A DNA stretch of 62,678 nt from Xanthobacteraceae bacterium. Its GTDB lineage: Bacteria > Pseudomonadota > Alphaproteobacteria > Rhizobiales > Xanthobacteraceae. Shown here piece by piece: positions 18,539-26,876 of this stretch. The notes beneath the pieces were generated by a model. It did not search any database and was not told where the DNA came from. It saw only the letters and a list, made by a program, of their open reading frames with translations. The stretch is from assembly GCA_030041005.1 (NCBI GenBank), contig JASHOR010000114.1:1-62678 (forward strand), written 5' to 3'. The position numbers and the translations under genes are program-made. Within the stretch, counting starts at the first letter, position 1. Each line of letters begins with the position of its first letter.

Positions 18539-19086
18539 TCCGCTGGCTGTTATGGATCATCGCCGCCATATTGCTCGGCGGCGTCGTGCATCTCGCCAGC
18601 GTGCTGGCGATGCCTCATGAGGCGAGCAAGGACGCTTATTCGCGGCTCGCGGCGATCACCCCGGTCAACGCCATGGCTCCGCTCCCCGCCCCGACGGCCC
18701 AGGGTGCGATCATGCCGTATATGGACCCGGCTTTCGCCACTGCGGTCTGCCGGTACGACCTTTCCGCGGGCTCGATCAAGCTCAATGCCCCGGTGAGCGA
18801 GGCTTACACTTCGGTCACGTTCTACACGCGACGCAGCATAGCCTATTACGCCATCAACGATCGCGCCGCAGGTCACCGCGCCATCGAACTCGATCTGATG
18901 ACGCCGGAGCAGCACGCGCAATTGCCCGAAGAGGAAGACGTGACCGCAGCCGACCGGTTGATCATCGATTCACCGACGACAACGGGACTCATCGTGCTGC
19001 GAGCGCTGGCGCCTGAACCCGGATTGATGCCGATGGCGCGCCAGGCGCTGGCGGCGGCGCAATGCCGCGTCGAGCCCATCCAGTAG
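18535..19086 (+). CDS. DUF1254-like membrane-anchored protein
   Basis: A 183-residue protein with an N-terminal TM anchor (WLLWIIAAILLGGVVHLASV). The rest resembles the DUF1254 domain (AVCRYDLSAGSIKLNAPVS, then SVTFYTRRSIAYYAINDRAA). The start ATG overlaps the stop of the DUF1214 gene (ATGA), so the two proteins are made together and probably form one complex, in the reverse of the usual DUF1254-DUF1214 domain order. Function unknown. Confidence 0.82.
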   Translation: MIRWLLWIIAAILLGGVVHLASVLAMPHEASKDAYSRLAAITPVNAMAPLPAPTAQGAIMPYMDPAFATAVCRYDLSAGSIKLNAPVSEAYTSVTFYTRRSIAYYAINDRAAGHRAIELDLMTPEQHAQLPEEEDVTAADRLIIDSPTTTGLIVLRALAPEPGLMPMARQALAAAQCRVEPIQ

Positions 19087-19087
19087 A

Positions 19088-19885
19088 TCATCTGGACAGA
19101 GCGCCGTCGCCCGTCGCGACAACCGGCAAGCCCGCGAGTTGCGGCGTCTGTGGCAGACCGTCGGCTGCAATCGCCTGCTGCAACTGCGTGAGCACGCCAT
19201 CGACGTCGCCGGCTTCGCTCTCCGGCTCCGCCGCCGCCAAATGCTCGAGCGCAAAGCGATATGCGGCACAGCGCTCGTTCAACGAATATTGTACCCAGGC
19301 GATGATCAGGATGTTCTCGTCGACGCGCGCCTGTGCATTGCGCCGTTCGGCCGGGCTGAGATCGGCAATATGGGCCATGGCCGCTTCGCGCCGGCGATCG
19401 AGATCGACCACGCTGCGCGCAATCTCGACAAACGGCTCGATGCGCACGATGTCGTTGCGGATGTCATCCATCAACTGGTTGTAGCGCGCCGCGGTCGAGC
19501 GGAGGAAATCGCCCTGCAAGTGCCGGTAATAGGCGGCCGGATCGTCGATCCATGCATCGCGGTGCATGAAGCGATCGACCCCGTATTCATAGATCACGGC
19601 GTCCCAGCGCTGCCGATCATAGGGCGGCTCGATCAGCGGAAAGGCGAGATCGCGCAAGGTCCGCTCGTCGTCGGTGAGGTTGTTATGCGAGGCCGGCAGG
19701 CCGGCGTCTCGCGCGGCTTCGCGCCCGACCCAGGCGTGGATGTTGTCGGTTACCAGATCCGGCTGGAGCGTGCCGAGATCGCCGATACTGGAACAGCCGC
19801 CAAGACAGCCACCAAGAACAGAGAGCGCGAGCAACAGGGCAATCGGCGACAGGGTCTCGCGGCGGAGGCGGGCACGCGGCGGCAT
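19088..19885 (-). CDS. Conserved lipoprotein, function unknown
   Basis: A 265-residue protein with a lipobox-like signal (LLLALSVLGGCLGGCSS), so it is probably a lipid-anchored periplasmic protein. The body is charged and helical (DRRREAAMAHIADLSPAERRNAQARVDENI) without catalytic motifs I can name. It is convergent with the DUF1254-like gene, with one base between the stops. Similar proteins occur in Hyphomicrobiales; I cannot assign a role. Confidence 0.8.
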   Translation of the reverse strand: MPPRARLRRETLSPIALLLALSVLGGCLGGCSSIGDLGTLQPDLVTDNIHAWVGREAARDAGLPASHNNLTDDERTLRDLAFPLIEPPYDRQRWDAVIYEYGVDRFMHRDAWIDDPAAYYRHLQGDFLRSTAARYNQLMDDIRNDIVRIEPFVEIARSVVDLDRRREAAMAHIADLSPAERRNAQARVDENILIIAWVQYSLNERCAAYRFALEHLAAAEPESEAGDVDGVLTQLQQAIAADGLPQTPQLAGLPVVATGDGALSR

Positions 19886-19899
19886 CGAGCGAGCCGAGG

Positions 19900-20097
19900 C
19901 TATCGCCGCCTCATGCGTCGCCTGCCACCGTTATCGGCAGGCGGCGGCGTGTGCGGTTCCGCAGCTTCAAACGGCGCGTCGGGAAGACGTTCGATGCGCA
20001 CGACCGGCAATATGATGACGGTCGCCGATTCATTGGCCTCGGCACGCACGAAGCGGACGATGCGCCCCTCGTCCGGAAATTTAATGATGCTACCCAC
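19900..20097 (-). CDS. Small conserved hypothetical protein, 65 aa
   Basis: A small cytoplasmic protein beginning GSIIKFPDEGRIVRFVRA and ending in an Arg-rich tail (GGRRRMRRR). The start is a GTG with AGGGAA 8 nt upstream, which favours a real gene. It lies just upstream of the lipoprotein gene on the same strand, 14 nt apart, so the two are probably co-transcribed. No function can be read from the sequence. Confidence 0.55.
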   Translation of the reverse strand: MGSIIKFPDEGRIVRFVRAEANESATVIILPVVRIERLPDAPFEAAEPHTPPPADNGGRRRMRRR

Positions 20098-20183
20098 CGG
20101 CCAGTTTCCCTGACGGCTGAGCGGGAGCCCTCAATCCCGCACCCGTCGATTTCGGCTCTCCCGCAATTAAGCGGGATGCAGGG

Positions 20184-20199
20184 TTAACGCCTCGCTAAC
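20184..20199. promoter_or_regulatory. Candidate CtrA-like box upstream of the DUF2336 gene
   Basis: TTAA, 7 nt, then CTAAC. This matches the CtrA consensus TTAA-N7-TTAAC except for one base, 65 nt before the DUF2336 start codon. A short AT-rich motif of this kind can occur by chance, although the background here is GC-rich. Confidence 0.3.
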
Positions 20200-20263
20200 G
20201 TGCAGAATCTAGGATGGCGGAGATATTCATCGGCCGGTACCTGTTGCAATTGAGTCACGCATA

Positions 20264-21271
20264 ATGGACACGTCGGCGCTTTCCAGCCTCGAAGGTCTCA
20301 CTGAGATCGGATTGAATGGCAGGGCCGACATGCGGCCCACCCTGCTGCGCGTTCTCACTGATCTTTATGTGCAGAAACTGACCCACACCCCCGACGAGGA
20401 TCGGCATTACACGGAACTGGCGCTGCGGCTGCTCGATTCCGTGGATATGCCGACACGCGCCACAGTAGCGGCTCGTTTGGCGCGGCACTTGTCGCCGCCC
20501 GGTCGGGTCATGCAAAAGCTGGCGGTCGATTTGCCCGAGGTGAGCGCCGCGCTTCGGTCCAATCGGCCGATGCAAGCGGATCAGTCCGCCGTGACCTCGG
20601 TTCGCAACACGCCTGCGGCGCCAGAGCCGGTCCAGGCGCCGGCAAGCGGCGCAGCGGCATGCCCTATTCCATCGGAAACAAGCGCCGCGCCCGACTGGAT
20701 CGCCTCCGACGCGGCAAGCGAGCTTAACGAGTTGTTCTTTGCCGCGAATGCCGACGAGCGGCGCCTTATCCTGCTCAATCTCGATGTTGTGGTTCGCCCG
20801 ACACCGGCGCGTTGCGATCTGGCCAACGACACGACGGCCGGCCGAAAACTGGAAGCCGCGGCGCTCGACCGCAAGCGCGAGGCATTCGCGCGCGAGCTTG
20901 CGCATTGCTTGCGCATTTCGCGCCGACAAGCCCAACGCATCGCCGGCGATCCGCTGGGCGAGCCGATCGTGGTGGCGGCGAAGGCCTTGAACATCCCCGG
21001 CACTCTGCTTCATCGCATCCTGCTGTTCGTCAACACCTCCGTCGGCCACTCGGTGGAACGCGTCCACGCCTTGGCCACTCTCTACGACGAGATGACAGTG
21101 GAGGCCGCGCGCGAAGTGGTGGCCATCTGGCAAGCGCTCAAGCTCGACGAACGCGAACTGCCGACGCATCAGCCGCTTCTCGCCGGCGACGGATCGAGGG
21201 CGCGCTCCGCTGCGGCCGTGCAACGCGCTGCATCACCTTTGCCGAAAGTGGTACGGCGCACCGCCTCGTGA
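20264..21271 (+). CDS. DUF2336 family protein
   Basis: A 335-residue soluble, helical protein. The N-terminal region (LSSLEGLTEIGLNGRADMRP, then RVLTDLYVQKLTHTPDEDRHY) is typical of DUF2336, a family of alphaproteobacterial proteins with HEAT-like helices and unknown biochemistry. A disordered Ala/Pro linker (about residues 106-143) separates two helical halves; the second has FARELAHCLRISRRQAQRI. It stands alone behind a possible CtrA-like box. Confidence 0.85.
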   Translation: MDTSALSSLEGLTEIGLNGRADMRPTLLRVLTDLYVQKLTHTPDEDRHYTELALRLLDSVDMPTRATVAARLARHLSPPGRVMQKLAVDLPEVSAALRSNRPMQADQSAVTSVRNTPAAPEPVQAPASGAAACPIPSETSAAPDWIASDAASELNELFFAANADERRLILLNLDVVVRPTPARCDLANDTTAGRKLEAAALDRKREAFARELAHCLRISRRQAQRIAGDPLGEPIVVAAKALNIPGTLLHRILLFVNTSVGHSVERVHALATLYDEMTVEAAREVVAIWQALKLDERELPTHQPLLAGDGSRARSAAAVQRAASPLPKVVRRTAS

Positions 21272-21283
21272 TACCGCGCCGGG

Positions 21284-21631
21284 TCAACCGGCAACGACAT
21301 CGAGAAAATTTCGCCCCGCGCGATCCTCGGCCTCGACGATCCATAGATCGGGGTCGAATTTGATCTCGCGGGCAAGATAGGCCTCGATCGCCGCATCGAG
21401 CGCCGGCTGCTCGCTCAGGCTCGGGCTGAAGGTGCGCTCCGCTCCGGGCACGGCGTCGAACGCGCTTTGCGGTGCCGGGCCGAACAAATCCGAGGTGCCG
21501 TCGAGCCTGAAGATGCGCACGAATACGGCGCCGGCCTCCTCGGCGCCGCGCCGCCGCACGACTGCATTCACGCCTTCGACGTGACAGCGGCGCAGGTAAG
21601 CGGCGACCCAGAGCGCGGATTTAAGGCGCAT
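21284..21631 (-). CDS. DUF1491 family protein
   Basis: A 115-residue protein. The start RLKSALWVAAYLRRCHVEG, the central RRRGAEEAGAVFVRI and the later KFDPDLWIVEAEDRAG are the hallmarks of DUF1491, a conserved alphaproteobacterial family with no known activity. The start at 21631 has CAGGAC directly upstream. It is the last of three same-strand genes, after the histidine kinase and the peptidoglycan-binding protein. Confidence 0.9.
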   Translation of the reverse strand: MRLKSALWVAAYLRRCHVEGVNAVVRRRGAEEAGAVFVRIFRLDGTSDLFGPAPQSAFDAVPGAERTFSPSLSEQPALDAAIEAYLAREIKFDPDLWIVEAEDRAGRNFLDVVAG

Positions 21632-21708
21632 GTCCTGATTCACATCCGACTGATGAAGCGAGATATGGCCTGTCGCGCCGGACCTGCAAAGGCCAAATGC
21701 TGCAAATG

Positions 21709-22257
21709 CTATTGCAGCGGCTGGCCGATCATGGCGGCAAGTTCGCTTACAAGTCGCTCCGAAATGCGGCCGGTCACCGGCATGTTGTGCTCGCGCTCGA
21801 ATTTCTCGATCGCGGCGACCGTCGGCCGATCGAGCACGCCGGAAGGCTTGATCTGGCCGTAGCCGTACTCCGACAGCGCGCGCTGGATCGCCATGGTGCG
21901 CGAAGACGTTTCGATCAGCCGACCGATCGGATCGTTGCGCGCGAGTGCATCGGTCTGCGGCGCGCGTTCGGAAACCGCCGGGCGCGGCGGCCGGGACGGC
22001 TCGCTGTCGGTGACATTGATGGCGCGGGCCGGCGGCGGTTTCGGCGTCGTGCTGAGCAGGAACGGATGCGGGCGGGAAGCGGACTGCAGAACAAGCGCAT
22101 TGATGACGATGAGCAGACTTAACGCAACCGCGGCCACCAAGGCGAACGAGTCGACGGGACGCCGTGCAGCCCTGATCAAAAGCAGACACAGCGCAGAGAC
22201 GCTAAGCATTGCCGCGTCCAGCACCAAGCTGCGACTTCCCTTGCGTCCTCTAGGCAC
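21709..22257 (-). CDS. Membrane-anchored peptidoglycan-binding domain protein
   Basis: A 182-residue protein with two adjacent hydrophobic segments at about residues 10-27 and 38-56, a Pro-rich linker, and a C-terminal PG-binding-1-type domain (MAIQRALSEYGYGQIKPSG, RPTVAAIEKFEREHNMPVTG). It probably attaches to the cell wall from the inner membrane. The start is a GTG that overlaps the kinase stop by 8 nt, suggesting coupled translation. An ATG at 22209 would remove the first hydrophobic segment. Confidence 0.85.
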   Translation of the reverse strand: MPRGRKGSRSLVLDAAMLSVSALCLLLIRAARRPVDSFALVAAVALSLLIVINALVLQSASRPHPFLLSTTPKPPPARAINVTDSEPSRPPRPAVSERAPQTDALARNDPIGRLIETSSRTMAIQRALSEYGYGQIKPSGVLDRPTVAAIEKFEREHNMPVTGRISERLVSELAAMIGQPLQ

Positions 22258-24139
22258 TTTTTTTCACCGGTATTTCGTGGAACGACGATAATCCGCGACC
22301 GGGCAACCGATCCGCCGCAGACCGATCGAAATGCGCCGCGAGGCGAGCCGTGCCGTGGTTTTCGGGTCCCTCGCCCGCCTCCGCTGCAACGGACCCGCCT
22401 TGCGGACGCGCCTTCTCGCAATCGAGCGGCAGGCGCACGGTGACGCGGGTGCCCTCCCCGAGCCGGCTCCAAATGGATAATTCGCCGCCTTGCAGCCGCA
22501 CCAGGCCCTTGACGATCGACAGCCCCAATCCGGTGCCGCCGCCGCGACGCTCGGAACCACCTCGCGCCTGGAAGTACGGCTCCCCGACCCGCGCCAGATC
22601 CTCCTCGCCGATTCCGATTCCGTGATCCTGCACCGTGAACACGACGGCGCCGGCCTCGGCGCGCGCACCGATGACGACCTTGCCGCCACGCTCGCTGAAG
22701 CGAATGGCGTTGGACAGGAGATTGAGCAGGATCTGGCTCAGCGCACGCTTGTCGGCGATCAGTTCGGGCAGGTCGCCGTCGGCCGAATTTTCTATTTCAA
22801 CATCCGCTGCGCGCGCCTCGAGCGCCACGAGATCGCAGCAGCGGGAAACAACCGGCGCCGGCACAAACGGCTCGGCCGTGATGGCGAAATTGTTGGTCTC
22901 GATCTTGGAGATGTCGAGAATTCCGTTGACCACCGATAAGAGGTGACGCCCGGAATCGCTGATCAGGGCCGCATATTCGCGGCGCTGCTTATGATCGAGC
23001 ATCAACACCTGCTCCTTCATCAGCATTTCCGAAAAGCCGATGATGGCATTGAGCGGCGTGCGCAGCTCGTGGCTCATGGTGGCGAGAAAGCGGCTGTTGC
23101 GGACGCTGACGCGCTCGGCATCCGCGCGCGCTGCCGCCAACGCCTGTTCGTGACGCTTGCGCCCGCTCACATCGCGCAACACGGCGACGACTTCGCGATC
23201 GCCGCAATTGCTTGCCGCCGATGGGACTTCAAGCGGCCGGCAGTGCATCTCGATCCACGCGAATTGGGCGGCAACTTCCGCCTCGCGGGAGCAGCGGACG
23301 CGGAACTCGACCGGGCGATTTTCCGAGAATGATGCGGCCTCGCCGAGTGCAGCGAGGTAAGCGGGACGGTCGGCGACGTGGATGCGCTCGAATAATCCTC
23401 GTCCCAGCAGGCTGACAGCGGGCGAAGCAAACACCGACTGGGCCGCCGGCGAGACGAACGTGACGTCGCCGTTGCGCGCGTGGCGCGTGATCACATCCGT
23501 CATATGGCTCGCCAACAGATGATAACGATCCCGTTCCGTATCCGACAGCAACGAGCCCGCCCGCACCAACGTTTCCGCGCCGAAAGCAAGCACAGTGGCG
23601 TAGAGCGCCGCCGCAATGACGCCGAGTTCGGCCGGAACGGCATATCCGTCGCGCGCGGGCGCCGTCGTCGGCAACAAATGGCTTGAACCCAGGACCGTCA
23701 GCACAGTGGCAGCGCCCAGCGTCAAAGCGAAGGCGAACGCCACCAGCCGTGGCGACATCGAAAGGGCTGCCTCAATCGGCACGAGCGCCAGCCAGACCAC
23801 GGCAAACGAAGCGATGCCCCCGGTCGCGGCGGCGACGGCAGTGGTCAGCGCGCACAGCGCGAGCAAGGACAGCACCTGGGCGCTCTCGTAGCGTCCGGTG
23901 CGGGAGAGAAAATAGGCGGTGAAGAGCGGCAGGACGAGCCAGACAAGGACAACAAGCTCGATCGCGCGCGGAGTGCCGCGCACGATCAGATAGAGCGGCA
24001 ATAGCGCCAAGCCGACGACACCTGCGAGCAACCGTGGCGCTATGAAGGCGCGGTGACGGGCCGCCGTCAGCGCATCCCCAAGCGCGGACGGGTGAACCAG
24101 CGTCCCGAGATAATCTTCAATTGGCGCGAAGACACCCAC
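22250..24139 (-). CDS. PAS-containing membrane histidine kinase, DivJ/PleC-like
   Basis: A 629-residue kinase. The N-terminal 200 residues hold about six TM segments, followed by a PAS-like domain (about residues 203-325), a HisKA domain with His357 in FLATMSHELRTPLNAIIGF, and an ATP domain (LLSNAIRFSERGGKV, VQDHGIGIGEEDL, GTGLGLSIVKGL). The H-box and the architecture are those of the DivJ/PleC group, which control DivK and thereby CtrA. The multi-TM N-terminus resembles DivJ more than PleC. The link to the cell cycle is inference. A possible CtrA-like box lies upstream. Confidence 0.85.
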   Translation of the reverse strand: MGVFAPIEDYLGTLVHPSALGDALTAARHRAFIAPRLLAGVVGLALLPLYLIVRGTPRAIELVVLVWLVLPLFTAYFLSRTGRYESAQVLSLLALCALTTAVAAATGGIASFAVVWLALVPIEAALSMSPRLVAFAFALTLGAATVLTVLGSSHLLPTTAPARDGYAVPAELGVIAAALYATVLAFGAETLVRAGSLLSDTERDRYHLLASHMTDVITRHARNGDVTFVSPAAQSVFASPAVSLLGRGLFERIHVADRPAYLAALGEAASFSENRPVEFRVRCSREAEVAAQFAWIEMHCRPLEVPSAASNCGDREVVAVLRDVSGRKRHEQALAAARADAERVSVRNSRFLATMSHELRTPLNAIIGFSEMLMKEQVLMLDHKQRREYAALISDSGRHLLSVVNGILDISKIETNNFAITAEPFVPAPVVSRCCDLVALEARAADVEIENSADGDLPELIADKRALSQILLNLLSNAIRFSERGGKVVIGARAEAGAVVFTVQDHGIGIGEEDLARVGEPYFQARGGSERRGGGTGLGLSIVKGLVRLQGGELSIWSRLGEGTRVTVRLPLDCEKARPQGGSVAAEAGEGPENHGTARLAAHFDRSAADRLPGRGLSSFHEIPVKKSA

Positions 24140-24571
24140 TTCAGCTTCGCACGCGCCGCATTGCAGACGCGCTCCCCTTGTTCTGGAGCGATCGTGTCAG
24201 AGCCGGCTTAAACGAACGCTAAGGTTAGCCTCCGTTCGGGCCACACGGCGCCGCGGCGGCGGCATGCGCGCAAATGGCAGCAGTGGATTCATCCGACATG
24301 GTGAATCACGCGTTGCCGGACACCTGCCCCGCGCGGCCGTGACCGGCGCGCGCAGCGTCATTGCAAAGGCGGACACCCTGCCGCACCGGCGTAGTCCGAC
24401 CAATTCCAGGTAAATCGTTTCCTCTGCGGATTGCTAAAATTACGCGAAAATTTGCGGCTAATTCTGCTCGATTACGAGTAAAACCCGTCCGGCGCGGCGA
24501 ACGCGGCCTTCAATGCTGCCTGTTAGTTTGCATCCCACTGCAGCGAGACTTGCGGTGGGGATGCGGGAGTC
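24140..24571. other. Intergenic region between divergent genes
   Basis: These 432 nt separate the histidine kinase (minus) from the DUF5330 gene (plus). The only motif I can point to is a CtrA-like TTAA-N7-CTAA at 24208-24222, 69 nt upstream of the kinase start. The ORFs in this gap have biased composition, no good ribosome site and no family resemblance. The stretch at 24420-24500 is locally AT-rich, consistent with promoter DNA. Confidence 0.5.
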
Positions 24572-25102
24572 ATGTTCTTTCTGTTGCGAATGGCGTTTTG
24601 GCTCGGCGTCGTGCTGATCCTCTTGCCCGCTGGCGGAGCGCCGCGCGGCTCGTCGGCGAACCAGGTCGACGCTTCTGAGGCAATCTCGGCCGCATCCGCC
24701 ACCGTCCACGATCTCAAGGGATTCTGCGCGCGCCAACCGAACGCCTGCACAGTCGGCTCCGAGCTCGCCAGGACGATGGGCTACAAGGCGCAGGCCGGAG
24801 CCAAGATGCTATACAATCTGCTGACCGAGGTCGTGGCGCCCCACGACGCCCCGACGGCGCACGATAGCATCGCTCCGCGCGACACGATGACGCCCCGTGA
24901 GGCCATAGCGCCGCGCGATACGATGACGCCGCGTGAGGCCGCGGCGCCGCGCGACACCGGTTCGCTCGGCAATGATCGGAACCGATCCGCACTGCGAAAG
25001 CCCTCGCCGCCGCAGGCTTCGCAGAATACGCTTACTCCGGCCGACCTCGTTCCGGCCTGGCGCGGCCCGCCAATCCGCAAGATCGCTGACCGCTCGACGT
25101 AG
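24572..25102 (+). CDS. DUF5330 family protein with internal repeats
   Basis: A 176-residue protein that begins with FFLLRMAFWLGVVLILLP, the typical membrane-anchoring start of DUF5330. It continues with a conserved segment around FCARQPNACTVGSELARTM. The C-terminal half is variable and contains a 12-residue repeat (IAPRDTMTPREA) present twice and a third time in part. The start has GGGAG 2 nt upstream. The function of this Hyphomicrobiales family is unknown. Confidence 0.85.
   Translation: MFFLLRMAFWLGVVLILLPAGGAPRGSSANQVDASEAISAASATVHDLKGFCARQPNACTVGSELARTMGYKAQAGAKMLYNLLTEVVAPHDAPTAHDSIAPRDTMTPREAIAPRDTMTPREAAAPRDTGSLGNDRNRSALRKPSPPQASQNTLTPADLVPAWRGPPIRKIADRST
24869..24958 (+). repeat. 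36-bp tandem repeat inside the DUF5330 gene
   Basis: Two full 36-bp units (24869-24904 and 24905-24940) and a half unit (24941-24958) encode IAPRDTMTPREA and variants. Differences between units are mostly synonymous, which implies recent duplication with retention of the reading frame. Confidence 0.85.
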
Positions 25103-25230
25103 CCAATCGGCCTCTGCGTTCCCGGTTGGTCTCCCGTCGCTCCGACCGTCGCAGCCAAAAGTCGCGGCACCAAGATCGACGAGCGGCTCCGACGGCCCTA
25201 TATAAAGGCCGAAGCGAGAATGCCGGAGCC

Positions 25231-25665
25231 ATGACCGACATTGCAGAGATCATCGACGATTTCTCGATCCTCGACGATTGGGACGATCGATACAGGTACC
25301 TGATCGAGCTGGGGCGGAAGTTGCCGCCGCTGGCGCCATCGGCGCACAACGACGCCAATAAGGTGCAGGGATGCTCGAGCCAAGTGTGGCTGGAAACGCG
25401 CGTGCGTCCCAATGGCGCAGACGGGCCCGTGCTGATGTTTGCCGGCGACAGCGATGCGCACCTGGTGCGCGGACTTATCGCCATTCTGTTCGCTATCTTC
25501 TCCGGCAAGCACGCAAAGGAAATTCTCGCCGCCGATGCGCTCAGCCTGTTCGAGCAAATGGGCCTGCGCGAGCATCTCACCCCGCAGCGTTCGAACGGCT
25601 TTCGTTCGATGGTCGAGCGGATTCGCTGCGAGGCACAAGCGGCGCTGGCCGGCGCGGCGGTTTGA
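25231..25665 (+). CDS. sufE: Cysteine desulfuration protein SufE
   Basis: SufE takes sulfane sulfur from the cysteine desulfurase SufS and passes it to the SUF scaffold for Fe-S cluster assembly. The 144-residue product has the family start (IAEIIDDFSILDDWDDRYRY) and the acceptor Cys48 in VQGCSSQVWL. The start at 25231 is supported by GGAG 2-3 nt upstream and matches the usual length. No other suf gene is in the window. Confidence 0.95.
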   Translation: MTDIAEIIDDFSILDDWDDRYRYLIELGRKLPPLAPSAHNDANKVQGCSSQVWLETRVRPNGADGPVLMFAGDSDAHLVRGLIAILFAIFSGKHAKEILAADALSLFEQMGLREHLTPQRSNGFRSMVERIRCEAQAALAGAAV

Positions 25666-25712
25666 GCGGCCGCATACGGAGACGCAGCGGGCGCGGCGAG
25701 GATTGGTGGCGG

Positions 25713-26132
25713 TTATTTGCTGCGCCGCCGCCGCTGCTGGCCCAGCCCCATCTGTTTGGCCAATTGCGACCGGGCAGCCGCATAGTTCGGCGCAACCATC
25801 GGATAGTCCGGCAGCAGGCCCCATTTTTCCCGGTATTGCTCCGGCGTCATATTGTATTGTGCGCGCAAGTGCCGCTTGAGCGACTTGAACTTCTGTCCAT
25901 CCTCCAGGCAGACGATGTAATCCGACGTGACCGAGCGCTTGACCGGCACCGCCGGCTTGGGCGGTTCGGCCGACAGCGGCGCCCGTCCGCCTGAAACCGA
26001 TTTCAGCGCGGTGTGCACCTGGTTGATCAGATTTGTTATCTCGTTGCTGGCAACGGCATTGTGGCCAAGATAGGCGGAAACAATTTGCGCGGTCAGTTCA
26101 ATCAAGCCGCTTTCGGGTGAATTCTCAGCCAT
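25713..26132 (-). CDS. MucR/Ros-family transcriptional regulator
   Basis: A 139-residue DNA-binding protein of the MucR family, global regulators of exopolysaccharide, motility and cell-cycle genes in Hyphomicrobiales. The core reads [18 protein letters not shown] followed by [19 protein letters not shown]. The zinc-finger positions are Cys75, Asp78, His88 and Gln92 instead of two Cys and two His, as in family members that fold without a canonical zinc site. The N-terminal region (residues 10-45) is probably the oligomerisation domain. Confidence 0.93.
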   Translation of the reverse strand: MAENSPESGLIELTAQIVSAYLGHNAVASNEITNLINQVHTALKSVSGGRAPLSAEPPKPAVPVKRSVTSDYIVCLEDGQKFKSLKRHLRAQYNMTPEQYREKWGLLPDYPMVAPNYAAARSQLAKQMGLGQQRRRRSK

Positions 26133-26449
26133 GAACCCGACTCTGCCGGGGGCCTGTGCATCGTCCGCCCCGAGACGGCGCTCCGAATGCCGCGCCGTGA
26201 AGACCTGAGCAAGCAGCGTCCCTATACTACATGTTTTCAGTAAAAGCAATTGAATGGACAAGAACTTGCGGCCCGGATGCTAGATCAATGAACGGCTTGT
26301 GCTGTGTAAAGGTTCGAGACCAGGCCGGCGATCGGGAATAAGCTGGCCGCCATGTCGGATTGTGCACTGAAATCTCGTTGAGCGCCCTTGTCATTGCGGC
26401 AAGCATCGTTAGGCTGCCGCGGCTACGACAACTTCAAAGGGGGGTCTCG
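26133..26449. other. Intergenic region upstream of the MucR-type gene
   Basis: These 317 nt lie between the divergent MucR-type gene and a small secreted protein. They are comparatively AT-rich around 26225-26270 (TACATGTTTTCAGTAAAAGC), as expected for a promoter and for MucR autoregulation, which uses AT-rich sites with T-A steps. No coding region is convincing. Confidence 0.5.
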
Positions 26450-26665
26450 ATGAGGAAGCTTTCTCTCGCGTTTGCACTGGCGGCTGCGGTCGCCTTCACC
26501 GGCGCGGCGACTTGGGGGGCGCAGGCAGCGCCGACAAGCGGTGCCGGACAGCTCGCGGCCAGCGCCTGGACCGTCAACAACATCATGCACGCGGCTTGCA
26601 GGCATCGCGGCGCACATTGCCCGCGTCATTTTGTCTGGAACGGACATCGCTGCCGGCCCTGCTGA
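26450..26665 (+). CDS. Small secreted Cys-rich protein
   Basis: A 71-residue protein with a clear signal peptide (LSLAFALAAAVAFTGAATWG, cleavage near AQAAP). The mature part of about 43 residues carries four Cys residues near its end (CRHRGAHCPRHFVWNGHRC and a final CRPC). The four cysteines could make two disulfides or bind metal together with nearby His residues. The start has AAGGGGGG about 6 nt upstream. A strong GC hairpin follows the stop. I do not recognise a family. Confidence 0.7.
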   Translation: MRKLSLAFALAAAVAFTGAATWGAQAAPTSGAGQLAASAWTVNNIMHAACRHRGAHCPRHFVWNGHRCRPC

Positions 26666-26726
26666 GACAGGCAGGCGAGTTGCTGCAATCGTTGGGGCTG
26701 CTGAGGTCACCTGACGCTTGCGCTTG

Positions 26727-26751
26727 GCCGCCAGATTGGGGGTCTGGCGGC
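26727..26751. terminator. GC hairpin after the small Cys-rich gene
   Basis: A perfect 9-bp stem (GCCGCCAGA and TCTGGCGGC) with a 7-nt G-rich loop, 62 nt after the stop codon. No run of T follows, so it may act with Rho or only protect the mRNA 3' end. Confidence 0.5.
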
Positions 26752-26876
26752 GGCTCATTTGGGTGATACCTGAAACCACCGAAATCTCTCAAGGGCGGGA
26801 GAGCGGCCGTTTGCCACGAGCCGTTTCGCCGTCGTCGAGCTTCGCTGTCAGCCGCCTCGCTTTCAGCGTCCGGCCG

